A stretch of DNA of 64,000 bases from DASVVT01 sp036386415 (GTDB taxonomy: Bacteria; Acidobacteriota; Blastocatellia; Pyrinomonadales; Pyrinomonadaceae): NCBI GenBank assembly GCA_036386415.1, contig DASVVT010000015.1, positions 1 to 64,000 on the forward strand, given 5' to 3'. Numbering within the stretch: position 1 is the stretch's first letter; each line of letters begins with the position of its first letter. The notes beneath the pieces were generated by a model. The model saw only the letters and a list, made by a program, of their open reading frames with translations, made no database searches and was not told where the DNA came from. Below are positions 34,841 to 43,593 of this stretch, in pieces. The position numbers and the translations under genes were made by a program.

Positions 34841-35329
34841 ATGGCTAGCAAAGCAAGCATTGCGGGGCATCCGGTTCACCCGATGCTCATTCCGTTTCCC
34901 CTGGCTCTGTGGATCACATCCTTTATCGCGGACGTGATCTTCTACTTCTATCGCAACCAGAGTTTGCTCCTGATCGCGAAATTTACGCTCGCGGCAGGGA
35001 TCATCGGAGGGTTGATGGCGGCTGTGCCGGGCATCATCGACTGGCTGGCGATCAAGAACGGGGAGGTTAAGCGCATCGCCAACTGGCACGCGCGCCTCAA
35101 CATCATCGCTCTACTGATCTTCGCCGTCAGCCTCTACCTGCGAACGCGCTACGGAGCCCCGTGGGTCGGCTGGAGGCTCACCATCCCCTTCCTGCTCTCT
35201 CTCGTCGGCGTGATCCTGATCGGAATTTCCGGCTGGCTCGGCGGCGACCTCGTCTACAAACACGGCGTCTCGGTCAAGCCGCAACACGACTCGCCGGAAG
35301 AAGAGACGGCGAAGGTGAGACTACAGTAG
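34841..35329 (+). CDS. DUF2231-type integral membrane protein
   Basis: A 162-residue protein with four membrane segments. 'SIAGHPVHPMLIPFPLALWI' at the N-terminus, with 'HPVHPMLI', is the DUF2231 hallmark, and 'VYKHGVSV' near the C-terminus is also typical. AAGGGGGATTT precedes the ATG at 34841 and rules out the upstream ATG at 34817. The stop (CAG TAG) is the first part of a family B repeat. The family is often proposed to bind haem or metals through the His pair, without firm evidence. Confidence 0.85.
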   Translation: MASKASIAGHPVHPMLIPFPLALWITSFIADVIFYFYRNQSLLLIAKFTLAAGIIGGLMAAVPGIIDWLAIKNGEVKRIANWHARLNIIALLIFAVSLYLRTRYGAPWVGWRLTIPFLLSLVGVILIGISGWLGGDLVYKHGVSVKPQHDSPEEETAKVRLQ

Positions 35330-35420
35330 ACAGGAGACAGTAGTCAGTAGACAGTAGTCAGTAGAAAAGAAAATCAGGGTTGCTGCTTCCTTTCTACTGG
35401 CTACTGACTACTGTCTACTT
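35324..35420. repeat. Family B palindromic repeat
   Basis: The left arm (CAGTAGACAGGAGACAGTAG and onward) and right arm (CTACTGGCTACTGACTACTG and onward) surround a ~35-nt loop containing GGTTGCTGCTTCC. The loop resembles that of the copy at 38160-38258. It starts within the last codons of the DUF2231 gene and ends next to the stop of the convergent gene. Confidence 0.9.
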
Positions 35421-35422
35421 CT

Positions 35423-36172
35423 TTACTGTTTTTGCCCGGTGAAGTCGTAGGTGATGTGAAGGTTGAGCATGCTCTCTTTCACTTCGGCGCGAACATCTTT
35501 GACCTGCGCTTTGAGTGTGCCGTTGCTGGCCTTGACTGGGACGGCGAGCGTGAGTTGCGACGAGCGCATGATCTCCAGCGGATTAACGCGTTCGTTGATC
35601 GCACGCTGCACGAGCGGCGTGACAAGGCCGCCGACGATTGGGGAAGTGCCTTCGAGGTTGACTCCTTCAACGGTGATCTGGCCGTAAACCGTCTGCTGCC
35701 CCTGATCGAAACGCAACTGGATGTTGGCCTGCGCCCATCCTTTGAAATTAATACAACTGCCGAACGCATTGTAGCTGCCGCTGAAAGCGAGCGGAGCCAT
35801 GATCTTTCCTTCGGTCAGGCGCACGCCCGTTTTGACGTTGCTGTCCTGCGGCGCGATGACGACAGCGTCCGCACATCCCTCCTGTAGAGCTGATGGACGG
35901 AAGACCTCCGCCCCCTGCGGCTCTCCCTGAAGCGAGGTGAACTGGAGCGGGAACGTGGGTGCGCCCAGATCGCGGAAGATCGTGCCGAGCAGGGCGTCGA
36001 AGAACTTCTCGTCGAGTGTGACCAAAGCTGTGCCCGGCGGATCGCCGCCTTGTTCGGGCGGCTGGACGACTGCGCCGGGCAAAGGCTTCGCGCGCGGCGC
36101 GCCGACAAAGAGAAAGAAGACCAGTGCGCCGCCCGCAATCAATCCGGCCAGAAGGGTCAGAATGTATCTCAT
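35423..36172 (-). CDS. Membrane-anchored hypothetical protein
   Basis: A 249-residue protein with one N-terminal hydrophobic segment (about 3-25, uncleaved anchor or signal) and a Pro/Gly-rich linker. The rest is an alpha/beta domain with many beta strands, including 'GWAQANIQLRFDQGQQTVYG' and 'LKAQVKDVRAEVKESMLNLH'. No family is recognised with confidence; the pattern of amphipathic strands would suit a lipid-binding tubular fold in the periplasm, but that is speculation. It shares orientation with the lipoprotein gene upstream (18-bp gap), so the two are probably one operon. Confidence 0.65.
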   Translation of the reverse strand: MRYILTLLAGLIAGGALVFFLFVGAPRAKPLPGAVVQPPEQGGDPPGTALVTLDEKFFDALLGTIFRDLGAPTFPLQFTSLQGEPQGAEVFRPSALQEGCADAVVIAPQDSNVKTGVRLTEGKIMAPLAFSGSYNAFGSCINFKGWAQANIQLRFDQGQQTVYGQITVEGVNLEGTSPIVGGLVTPLVQRAINERVNPLEIMRSSQLTLAVPVKASNGTLKAQVKDVRAEVKESMLNLHITYDFTGQKQ

Positions 36173-36190
36173 TTTCTTCTCTCCTTCTGG

Positions 36191-37132
36191 CTAAGGCGCG
36201 GTTGGAGATGGGCTTGGAGACGGCGACGGGCTGGTCGTCGTCGTCGTGACGGTCGTCGTCGTCGTGCCCTGCGAGCCCATGTTGTTCAAGAGCACCTTGA
36301 CGACCGCCGTCACAGAGGCCGTCAGCATGTCTATCTGCTGGCGCACCTGTTCGGGCGTGACCTTGTTCAACCCCTGCGGCACTTCAAACAGGGTCTGAGC
36401 TACGTTCGTCTGGATGTCGCGCATCTCGGCAATCACTTTCGCTCCCTTTGCGCCCTGCACGTTGCCTGTCGCTTCGGAGTACAACTCGGCGCGCAGCGGC
36501 AGCCCCGTCTCCTTGTCCACGTAGACGAAAGCCTCTGATTTAATATCGCCCGCCTGCGTCCCGGTCTTGGCCGTGCCCGCATAGCGATACTTTTCAGCCG
36601 TGCGCCCGTTCATCTGCTCTTCGCCGACACGCTCGTAACCCTTCTGTTTCTCCAGATAGGAGACGAGCTGCCCCGGAGTCATGAGGCGCTGGATTTCGAA
36701 CCCGGTCGCCTCCGATGTCAACTCTGCATACTGCTTGCGGGTCGGCGAGATGACGTAATGCTTGTCTTTGCTGTCGAGATAGATCAACTGCTCGCCGCTC
36801 GGAAGCTTGAACGAGACGCGACGATCCAGGCCATTGCGCGCCACTTCAGCAGACAGAGGCGACAAAGCCATGGACTTGTCGCCGCCTTCCGTCTCAACCG
36901 TAAAGACCAGCGTGGCGCTGTATTTTTCCGGCTCGCGCGTGTTGATGACCGTGCCGGGATCGACGGCCATCGTCGTGCTGTTCGTATTAGTCGTCGTGTT
37001 CGTCGTCGCCGTCGTGTTGGAGTTGGCGGTATTCCCTACAGGCTGGTTTTGACAGGCGCTGCTGGCGAGACCGAGCGAAAGAACCGCTATTAACAGAAAG
37101 CAGGTTGATGATGTTGTGGCAGAGACACGCAT
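36191..37132 (-). CDS. Lipoprotein, LolA/DUF4412-like fold possible
   Basis: A 313-residue exported lipoprotein: signal peptide with lipobox LASSAC (Cys27), an Asn/Thr-rich linker (about 30-55), then a beta-rich domain ('YSATLVFTVETEGGDKSMAL', 'GEQLIYLDSKDKHYVISPTR', 'EAFVYVDKETGLPLRAELYS') that resembles the strand pattern of LolA/LolB-like periplasmic proteins. A Thr- and Ser/Pro-repeat tail (GTTTTTV..., SPSPSPSPSP) closes it. It is probably transcribed together with the downstream membrane-anchored protein. Function unknown. Confidence 0.7.
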   Translation of the reverse strand: MRVSATTSSTCFLLIAVLSLGLASSACQNQPVGNTANSNTTATTNTTTNTNSTTMAVDPGTVINTREPEKYSATLVFTVETEGGDKSMALSPLSAEVARNGLDRRVSFKLPSGEQLIYLDSKDKHYVISPTRKQYAELTSEATGFEIQRLMTPGQLVSYLEKQKGYERVGEEQMNGRTAEKYRYAGTAKTGTQAGDIKSEAFVYVDKETGLPLRAELYSEATGNVQGAKGAKVIAEMRDIQTNVAQTLFEVPQGLNKVTPEQVRQQIDMLTASVTAVVKVLLNNMGSQGTTTTTVTTTTTSPSPSPSPSPTAP

Positions 37133-37283
37133 GAAACACCTCTCCTTGAGAAGAAGCGGCGTCGAAGGCCGCCCGCGTTGGTCGAACTGTCATAGGGGAC
37201 TAAGGCTCTTAGCATAGCACGCATAGCGCAACCTGCGAAACAATTTTGCCAGGTCAGCGAGTGGGAGATAGAAACAGAAAAAA

Positions 37284-37383
37284 TCACCACCGCAGACACA
37301 GAGAAGCAGAGAAAATAGAAAAGGATCACCGTCTCATCAATCTATCAAAGTTTTCTCTGTGTCTGCGGTGTCTGCGGTGGTGA
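37284..37383. repeat. Inverted repeat of CACCACAGAGACACAGAG type (family C)
   Basis: TCACCACCGCAGACACAGAG and its complement CTCTGTGTCTGCGGTG...GGTGGTGA face each other across an AT-rich loop. Related copies lie at 42820-42947 and 52439-52534. It fills most of the 347-bp gap between divergent lipoprotein genes; the remainder shows nothing definite. Confidence 0.88.
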
Positions 37384-37479
37384 AATTCTTTTCGCGCCAT
37401 TTCCCCACACCTATTGACTTGTCTCTGGATTTATCGTAGAAGCGCTGTGCTCTATCAATCCCCGAAAGCGAATTAACCT

Positions 37480-38154
37480 ATGAACCATATTCCTATACTC
37501 GCGGCGCTGGTACTGGCGCTGTCATTGTGTGGCCTGACTGATAGGCTGACGGGCAAGGGCGGGGGAAAATCTGACTCGAATTCGTCCTCATCCTCATCCT
37601 CTAATTCATCCACATCCAGTCCGACAGCGCCGTCCGGGTCGAGCGGCTCGACCGTGAGCGACCAGCAAGTGGAGCGTCCGAACCCTACGTCAGCCCAGAC
37701 GGCTGCGCTTGAGGGCGGGCAGACGGTCAACTGGGAGCAGCAGGGCATCACATGGACACTGCCGAAGAACTGGAACAAGATGAGCGTCGAGAAGGAGATG
37801 TTCAACTGGGGCGGGGGCAACGCGTTTCTGATCGTCAATATCTCCGCGCTCGGCGACACGTTTCCGATGGATGCGGCGCTTCAGGCAGCCTATACGGGCG
37901 CGCAGACCAACTACAAAAATGGAAAATACGAGGAGCTGCGCTGGCTCGAGCTGGACGGCTTGAAAGGCGTCTCTTTCCGCGAGGCGATGCCGGAAAATCA
38001 GGGCGACCCGAGACGCTTGCAGTGGCAGGCCTACCGCAAGTATGCTGGTCAGATACAGCTCGTCAACCTCATCCTCTCGACGAGCGGCGGCAATTTCGCC
38101 AAGCACCAGGACGAGTTTTACGCCATACTTTACTCGACCAAGATCGTGCACTGA
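37480..38154 (+). CDS. Putative lipoprotein
   Basis: A 224-residue protein with a short signal peptide ending in the lipobox LSLC (Cys17), a long Ser-rich spacer (about 30-75) and a C-terminal globular domain ('GITWTLPKNWNKMSVEKEMF', 'LQWQAYRKYAGQIQLVNLIL') with the look of a PsbP/MOG-like single domain. No enzyme motif is visible. It is likely an outer-membrane-anchored periplasmic protein. Confidence 0.7.
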   Translation: MNHIPILAALVLALSLCGLTDRLTGKGGGKSDSNSSSSSSSNSSTSSPTAPSGSSGSTVSDQQVERPNPTSAQTAALEGGQTVNWEQQGITWTLPKNWNKMSVEKEMFNWGGGNAFLIVNISALGDTFPMDAALQAAYTGAQTNYKNGKYEELRWLELDGLKGVSFREAMPENQGDPRRLQWQAYRKYAGQIQLVNLILSTSGGNFAKHQDEFYAILYSTKIVH

Positions 38155-38159
38155 GAAAG

Positions 38160-38258
38160 CAGTAGACAGTAGTCAGTAGTCAGTAGACAGTAGAAAAGAA
38201 AAGCCGAGGTCGCTGCTTTCGTTTCTACTGGCTACTGACTACTGTCTACTGTCTACTC
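38160..38258. repeat. Family B palindromic repeat
   Basis: CAGTAGACAGTAGTCAGTAG and onward faces CTACTGGCTACTGACTACTG and onward across a loop with AAAGCCGAGGTCGCTGCTTTC. It directly follows the lipoprotein stop. Confidence 0.9.
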
Positions 38259-38420
38259 TTATTGCCTTTTCCCTTTATTGGTGTTAGGTTTGATGCTCGC
38301 CTGAAACGGGGACGAAAGTCTTGCAGGGCGGCGCGCTCTTTGGAACTTTAAGATTCGTATCGCTGTTCAACTCGGCGGGGCAGAAGGTGTTTAATCCGGT
38401 GCTGCCGCAGGAGTTGACCG

Positions 38421-38602
38421 TCGCAGGTTCAGCCCCTCGGAGGGCGACAAGGGAAGTCGGGTTAAATCCCGCACGGTTCCCGCCACTGTAGACCGGCGAT
38501 TGTGTCGCATCCAACTTCAGAAGGTCACTCGTTTCCGCAAGGTACGGGGAAGGCCGTGATGCGACACGCTTGAGCCGGGAGTCAGGAAACCTTGCCTGCA
38601 AA
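38421..38602 (+). ncRNA. Cobalamin riboswitch aptamer
   Basis: The conserved cobalamin-riboswitch core is present in order: AAGGGAA at 38449, GGTTCCCGCCACTGTA (38475-38490), and the B12 box GAGTCAGGAAACCTTGCCTG around 38578-38598. GCAGG (38423-38427) can pair with CCTGC (38595-38599) as P1, and GTGTCGCATC/GATGCGACAC form a peripheral helix. It lies upstream of btuF-btuC-btuD, so it should repress uptake when adenosyl- or methylcobalamin is abundant. The antisense open frame across this RNA is spurious. Confidence 0.93.
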
Positions 38603-38734
38603 AAGGACGGAAGCGACCGCTTACGCTTCGGGACAGAGCGAGTGGCGTCCGCGTGCTGATCGTTCGATGGATGAAGGGCGAGCCCAAAAGGGGTTCGACC
38701 TCGGCTCAAATGGCTCCATCGAGATTAGCCTTTT

Positions 38735-38780
38735 TTGAAACGCCCTTGATCTTCCGCGCGGAAGATCAAGGGCGTTTCAA
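38735..38780 (+). terminator. Expression-platform hairpin, perfect 46-nt palindrome before btuF
   Basis: 38735-38780 is a perfect palindrome (arms of 23 bp around GCGC; outer sequence TTGAAACGCCCTTGATC), followed by TTTTC and preceded by a run of T. It lies 20 nt before the btuF ATG and 130 nt after the aptamer. It could act as the riboswitch terminator, in either direction, or hide the btuF start. No Shine-Dalgarno sequence is visible before btuF. Confidence 0.7.
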
Positions 38781-38799
38781 TTTTCTGAAACATAAATCC

Positions 38800-39819
38800 A
38801 TGCCGTTCTCCAACCTGCGACAGAGGAGCACGTATCTCTTCCTGGCGCTCGTCGTCGTCATCATCCTTGGCGGCATCATCGGCATCGAAGCGCTCCGGCG
38901 TTTGAGCGCGCGGCAGAACACGGCGCCCCCCAATCTTTACCCCGCGTCCGTCTCCGAAAGGGCGCGCACGCCTTTCCCGCGCCAGTTGCGTGATGCGAGC
39001 GGCGGGGTTGTGACGATCAAAGCGCGACCCGTACGCATCGCGTCTACGACGCTCAGCACGGACGAAATCCTGCTCGCCATCTGCACACCGGAGCGTATCA
39101 AAGGCTTCAGCAAGTTTGCGCTTGACGCGAAGTACAGCAACGTCGTCTCGGAGGTGCGCGCGACCGGCTCGCCGATTGTGGAGAATGCCGAGCAGATTTT
39201 GCAGATCGAGCCCGACCTCATCTTCGTCGCCAGCTACAGCCGCCCCGAGACGGTCGAGCAGCTTCAGGCGGCAGGCGCAACCGTCTTTCGCTTCGCCAAC
39301 TTCATCAGTATCGAGGACATCAAGCAGAATATACGCACGGTCGGCTACAGTATCGGTGAGGATGAGCGTGCCGAAGCGCTTGTCGCGCAGATGGATCGTG
39401 ATCTCGGTCAGATTCGCGCACGCGTGCCCAAAGTTGACAGTGCCCCGCGCGTCCTGTCTTACAGCGCGGATGGATATACAGCCGGAAGCGGCACGCTCTT
39501 TGACGACATTCTACGCACGGCGGGCGCGATCAATGTCGCGGCTGAACACGGGCTCGACGGATTCCCGAAGATCAACGCCGAACAGGTCGCAGACTGGCAG
39601 CCGGACTTCATCGTCGCCGGTGCTGATGCGGGGCAGTTTGAAGAGACGCGCCGCCGCCTGCTCATGAACCCTGCGGTCGCGACCACGCGTGCGGCGCGCG
39701 CCAACCGTATCATCATCATGGACAACCGCTATTTTCTGACCGTCTCACAGTACGTCGTGCGGGCGGTCGGGACGCTGGTGGATGGATTGTACGCCGAGCA
39801 GCCGGGGACATCTCAATGA
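38800..39819 (+). CDS. btuF: Cobalamin ABC-transporter substrate-binding protein BtuF
   Basis: A 339-residue periplasmic binding protein with an N-terminal hydrophobic segment (about 11-32) that serves as signal or anchor. The type III binding-protein fold shows 'PVRIASTTLSTDEILLAICT', 'AEQILQIEPDLIFVASYSRP' and 'FVRAVGTL'-like C-terminal helix ('VVRAVGTLVDGLYAE'). BtuF identity is inferred from the upstream B12 riboswitch and the following btuC/btuD; sequence alone would also allow a siderophore binder. An in-frame GTG-type start upstream (38653) falls inside the riboswitch platform, so the ATG at 38800 is chosen. It overlaps btuC by 4 bp (ATGA). Confidence 0.88.
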   Translation: MPFSNLRQRSTYLFLALVVVIILGGIIGIEALRRLSARQNTAPPNLYPASVSERARTPFPRQLRDASGGVVTIKARPVRIASTTLSTDEILLAICTPERIKGFSKFALDAKYSNVVSEVRATGSPIVENAEQILQIEPDLIFVASYSRPETVEQLQAAGATVFRFANFISIEDIKQNIRTVGYSIGEDERAEALVAQMDRDLGQIRARVPKVDSAPRVLSYSADGYTAGSGTLFDDILRTAGAINVAAEHGLDGFPKINAEQVADWQPDFIVAGADAGQFEETRRRLLMNPAVATTRAARANRIIIMDNRYFLTVSQYVVRAVGTLVDGLYAEQPGTSQ

Positions 39820-41009
39820 GAGTTGATGAGGCGAAACCGACTGAAAGGAGCACGCGCGCCGAGAGCAGCGCACAGACATCGCCAGCCTCTCGCTCCGGCG
39901 GCGCTGGCGGGCGCAGTGAATCCGCCACCGTCTCTGATTCAGGGGCGGGCACGCAAGCATCCATCTTCGACGGGCGCACGCTTCTTTACTTCGTCGTCAT
40001 CGCCATCCTGCTTGTGCTCGCGATCATCTGTGGCATCGCCGTCGGCAGCACGTCGGTCGCGCCGGGCGTGGTCGTGCGTGTGCTGCTGGCGCACGTGCTG
40101 CCCGTTGGGTGGGTGGATATGAGCGCCATAGGCGAGCCGCAGCAAGCTGTCGTCTGGGTAATACGCACGCCGCGCGTGCTGGTGGCGGCGCTGGCCGGTG
40201 CGGCGCTCGCAATGGCTGGAGCGCAGATGCAGGGGCTCTTCAAAAACCCGCTGGCTTCGCCTGACATCGTCGGCACGAGTTCGGGCGGCGCGCTCGGCGC
40301 TTGCGTCGCTCTGGTCAGCGGGCTCGCCCTTCGCTCGCTCTTTTACCTGCCGGTCTTTTCGTTCATCGGAGCGTTCTTTGCGCTCTTCGCCGTCTATGTC
40401 ATCTCGACGCGTCAGGGGCGCACGCCGATGGCGACGCTGCTGCTGACGGGTGTCGCGCTCAACGCTTTGATAGGCGCGGCCACCTCTTTTCTGATTACTA
40501 TGTCCTGGGTGCGATTTGACGTCGCGCAGGAGATTCTCTTCTGGCTGCTCGGCGGCCTGGACAATCGCGGTTGGCCTCATTTCTGGCTCGCCCTTCCGGG
40601 CATCATCGCGGGCACCATCGTCTCGCTCGTCTACACGCGTGAGCTTGATCTCATGCTGACCGGCGAAGAGACGGCGCAATCGCTCGGCGTAGATGTCGAG
40701 CAGGTCAAGCGCGTGGTCCTGACCTGTGCGGCGCTGCTGACGGGCACGGCTGTGGCTGTGAGCGGTGTGGTCGGATTTGTCGGCCTCATCGTGCCGCACA
40801 TCGTACGGCTCATCATCGGCCCCTCGCACCGTCGCCTGATCCCTGCGAGCGCGCTGACGGGCTCTGTCTTTCTCATCTTCGCAGACCTTCTCGCGCGCAC
40901 CCTGCGCAGCCCCGAAGAGATACGCCTCGGCATCATCACGGCGGCCTTCGGCGCTCCCTTCTTTCTCTACCTCCTGCTGCGCCATCGCCGCGAGGTCGGC
41001 TACTTATGA
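39816..41009 (+). CDS. btuC: Cobalamin ABC-transporter permease BtuC
   Basis: A 397-residue FecCD/BtuC-type permease with about ten membrane helices. 'RTPRVLVAALAGAALAMAGA', 'QMQGLFKNPLASPDIVGTSS' and 'GFVGLIVPHIVRLIIGPSHR' are family signatures. The first ~50 residues form an unusual Ser/Ala/Gly-rich cytosolic extension not normal in BtuC. It overlaps btuF and btuD by 4 bp at each end, so the three genes are translationally coupled. Confidence 0.93.
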   Translation: MRVDEAKPTERSTRAESSAQTSPASRSGGAGGRSESATVSDSGAGTQASIFDGRTLLYFVVIAILLVLAIICGIAVGSTSVAPGVVVRVLLAHVLPVGWVDMSAIGEPQQAVVWVIRTPRVLVAALAGAALAMAGAQMQGLFKNPLASPDIVGTSSGGALGACVALVSGLALRSLFYLPVFSFIGAFFALFAVYVISTRQGRTPMATLLLTGVALNALIGAATSFLITMSWVRFDVAQEILFWLLGGLDNRGWPHFWLALPGIIAGTIVSLVYTRELDLMLTGEETAQSLGVDVEQVKRVVLTCAALLTGTAVAVSGVVGFVGLIVPHIVRLIIGPSHRRLIPASALTGSVFLIFADLLARTLRSPEEIRLGIITAAFGAPFFLYLLLRHRREVGYL

Positions 41010-41815
41010 TCCTTGAGCTTCAAGACGCAGGGGTGGAAGTGGACGGGCGTTGGCTCGTGCGTCATGCCTCGCTTCAGCTTCGCCCCAAACACCTGACGGT
41101 GCTCGTCGGCCCGAACGGTTCGGGCAAGACCAGCTTGCTCCGGCTGCTCAGCGGTCTCTGGCGGCCAGTGGAAGGAAGGGCGCGGCTTGACGGGCAAGAC
41201 CTGCATAGCATTAAGCGCAGGGAGCTGGCGCGCCGCATCAGTTTCACGCCGCAGGACACGCATCTTGGATTCGCTTTCACCGTGCGCGATGTGGTGAGCA
41301 TGGGCAGACACCCGCACCTCGGACGCTTCGAGCGTGAAACTGATGCGGATCGACGCGCCGTTGATGAGGCACTGGCGCGCGCCGATGTCGCACATCTCGC
41401 CGCGCGCCTGGTGACAGAGCTTTCAGGCGGCGAGCGCCAGCGCGTCCTCCTCGCCCGTAGCCTCGCCACACAATCGGACGCCATTCTGCTTGACGAGCCG
41501 ACAGCCAACCTGGACATCGCGCACGCGCTCGATGTGCTGAACCTCTGCCGCAAGCTGGCCGATGAGGGGAAAACAATAGCGCTCGCCATTCACGATCTGA
41601 ACTCGGCGGCGCGCTACGCGACCGAGGTCGCCCTCATCTCTGCGGGTCGCATCCGTGCTGTGGGTGCTCCCGCAGAGGTTCTCTCCGACGCAGGGATTCG
41701 GGATGTCTTCGGCGTTCGCGCCGAGCGAGCCCAAGCGCCGAATGGTGAGGTCGTCTTCTTTTTCCAACGCGATAAGAATGAGGGCTATGGAGAGAGATCA
41801 GGCGGAAGTATGTAA
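41006..41815 (+). CDS. btuD: Cobalamin ABC-transporter ATPase BtuD
   Basis: A 269-residue ABC ATPase: Walker A GPNGSGKTS (35-43), Q-loop 'FTPQDTHLGF', signature LSGGERQRV, Walker B AILLDEPTANLD and the switch His in 'IALAIHDLNSAARYA'. It is the energising subunit for BtuC. The ATG overlaps the btuC stop (ATGA). Confidence 0.94.
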   Translation: MILELQDAGVEVDGRWLVRHASLQLRPKHLTVLVGPNGSGKTSLLRLLSGLWRPVEGRARLDGQDLHSIKRRELARRISFTPQDTHLGFAFTVRDVVSMGRHPHLGRFERETDADRRAVDEALARADVAHLAARLVTELSGGERQRVLLARSLATQSDAILLDEPTANLDIAHALDVLNLCRKLADEGKTIALAIHDLNSAARYATEVALISAGRIRAVGAPAEVLSDAGIRDVFGVRAERAQAPNGEVVFFFQRDKNEGYGERSGGSM

Positions 41816-41892
41816 ATGAGAAGTTCACGCCGCTAAGAGAAGGTGTCCCGTTTATTTCGCAATGACATGATCGAAGTAATTTCATAACGAAG

Positions 41893-42783
41893 ATGGAAAA
41901 AGGCACATCAACCGAGAGAGAGGCTGCAATCCAAGCTTACCCACAGCGTATCGTCTGCCTGACGGAAGAGACGACCGAGACGCTCTACCTGTTGGGCGAA
42001 GACTGGCGCATCGTCGGCATCTCCGGCTACACCGTGCGCCCGCCGCAAGCGCGGCGCGAGAAACCTAAAGTCTCCGCCTTCACGAGCGCCAAGTTCGACC
42101 GCATCATGGAGCTTAAGCCCGACCTGGTCTTCGCTTTCTCAGACCTTCAAGCGGAGATCGCGCGCGAGTTGATCCAGAGAGGGTTGAACGTGTTCACCTT
42201 CAACCAGCGCAGCGTCGCCGAAATCCTGCAAATGATTCTGACCGTCGGGCGCATCTGCGGCTGTATGGACAAGGCCGCTCAGTTGATCGCGCGCCTCGAA
42301 GCGGAGCTGCGTCAGATAGAGGTTTCCGCCAGCCGCTTCAAGACGCGCCCGCGCGTCTTCTTCGAGGAGTGGCACGAGCCTTTGATATCCGGCATTCGCT
42401 GGGTGGAAGAGCTGATCGAGATCGCAGGGGGTCAACCGCTCTATCCTGAACTGCGCGAGAGCAAGGCTGCGAAGGATCGTGTTCTAAATCCGTTGGACGT
42501 AGCCGCACGCGACCCACAGGTTATTATCGCCTCCTGGTGCGGGCGCGCCGTTAAGAAGTCTGTGATCCGTCAGAGACAGGGCTGGTCAACAGTGAGCGCG
42601 GTGCGCGACCGTCACGTCTACGAAGTGAAGTCAACATATATCCTACAGCCGGGACCGGCCTCGCTCACAGAAGGCGTGCGACAGCTTCATGCGTTGATTG
42701 CTCGCGCCGCAGGCTATGAGGTTGATCCGAGCCTCGCACCGTTGGAGGCTCTGGACGCAGACGCGAGCGCATCATTAACATGA
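41893..42783 (+). CDS. Cobalamin-binding protein lacking a signal peptide
   Basis: A 296-residue BtuF/TroA-like binding protein: 'QRIVCLTEETTETLYLLGED', 'KFDRIMELKPDLVFAFSDLQ', 'VFFEEWHEPLISGIRWVEEL'. The N-terminus (MEKGTSTEREAAIQAY) is polar, so no export signal exists; an alternative start giving one was not found. 'CLTEETTETLY' with its paired Glu and the Glu in 'WVEELIEIAGG' are positioned as in cobalamin-binding relatives. It lies between btuD and the adenosyltransferase, suggesting an intracellular carrier or sensor role. That role is inference. Confidence 0.82.
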   Translation: MEKGTSTEREAAIQAYPQRIVCLTEETTETLYLLGEDWRIVGISGYTVRPPQARREKPKVSAFTSAKFDRIMELKPDLVFAFSDLQAEIARELIQRGLNVFTFNQRSVAEILQMILTVGRICGCMDKAAQLIARLEAELRQIEVSASRFKTRPRVFFEEWHEPLISGIRWVEELIEIAGGQPLYPELRESKAAKDRVLNPLDVAARDPQVIIASWCGRAVKKSVIRQRQGWSTVSAVRDRHVYEVKSTYILQPGPASLTEGVRQLHALIARAAGYEVDPSLAPLEALDADASASLT

Positions 42784-42819
42784 GCCTGGAGGATACTTAG
42801 AATGCTTAACAAAACCAGG

Positions 42820-42947
42820 GAATCACCACAGAGACACAGAGGCACAGAGAAGCAATTAAGAAATAAGCTAAGACAAAGCTGCTCGATCTGCCCGTACATC
42901 GCCTTTGATTCTGTTTTCTCTATGTCGCTGTGTCTCTGTGGTGATTC
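42820..42947. repeat. Family C inverted repeat
   Basis: GAATCACCACAGAGACACAG pairs with CTGTGTCTCTGTGGTGATTC around an imperfect centre. It lies between the leaderless B12-binding gene and the adenosyltransferase gene. Confidence 0.88.
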
Positions 42948-42977
42948 TTTGTTCTGTGCTCTTAAGGAGAAAATTTC

Positions 42978-43553
42978 ATGAGCATAGCAACGAAGCGCGG
43001 CGATAGGGGGCAGACCGCATTGATCGGGGGCGAGCGCGTCTCCAAGGCGCACCTGCGCGTTGAGGCTTATGGAACGATTGACGAGCTGGGCGCGCAGATG
43101 GGCTTCGCCCGCTCGATCTGCGATGACAAAGAGGTGCACGACCTGACCAGGGAGATTCAGCGCGAGCTGTTCCTCATCAGCGGGTCGATTGCCAACCCTG
43201 ATGCCGTGAAGAAAGAGACGCCGGATGTTACCGCCGGGATGGTTGAGCGTTTGACTTCGGAAGTTCATCGCATCGAAGCGATGGAGGGTATCCTGTCAGA
43301 CTGGTCTTTGCCCGGAGACCACGCGGCGGCTGCCGCTTACGATGTGGCGCGTACCATCTGCCGACGCGCCGAACGCTGCATCGTGCGGCTCAATGAGGCC
43401 GGAGAAGATGTGAGCGCAGAGGCTCTCGCTTACATCAATCGCCTCTCCGACTTGCTCTGGTTGATGGGTCGCCTTCTGGAAATGCGCGCTGGCGTAGACT
43501 CTTCTCTGCGCGACGAAAAGCACGACGGCCCCAAGTGGTCGCGCGCGTGGTAA
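42978..43553 (+). CDS. pduO: Cob(I)alamin adenosyltransferase, PduO type
   Basis: Transfers the adenosyl group of ATP to cob(I)alamin to form coenzyme B12. The 191-residue protein has the N-terminal ATP loop 'TKRGDRGQTALIGGERVSK', 'EAYGTIDELGAQMGFARS', the conserved 'ARTICRRAERCIVRL' and C-terminal 'YINRLSDLLWLMGRLLE', all of PduO-type (not CobA-type) enzymes. GGAGAAAATTTC precedes the ATG. It completes uptake plus activation of B12. Confidence 0.94.
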   Translation: MSIATKRGDRGQTALIGGERVSKAHLRVEAYGTIDELGAQMGFARSICDDKEVHDLTREIQRELFLISGSIANPDAVKKETPDVTAGMVERLTSEVHRIEAMEGILSDWSLPGDHAAAAAYDVARTICRRAERCIVRLNEAGEDVSAEALAYINRLSDLLWLMGRLLEMRAGVDSSLRDEKHDGPKWSRAW

Positions 43554-43593
43554 GGGTTGACTTAAAAAGAAGCAGAGCAGTTCGGTGAATAGA

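Noticed and set aside
38284..38709. Minus-strand open frame across the cobalamin riboswitch
   Set aside because: Conserved riboswitch motifs explain the sequence; the frame has no protein-family features.
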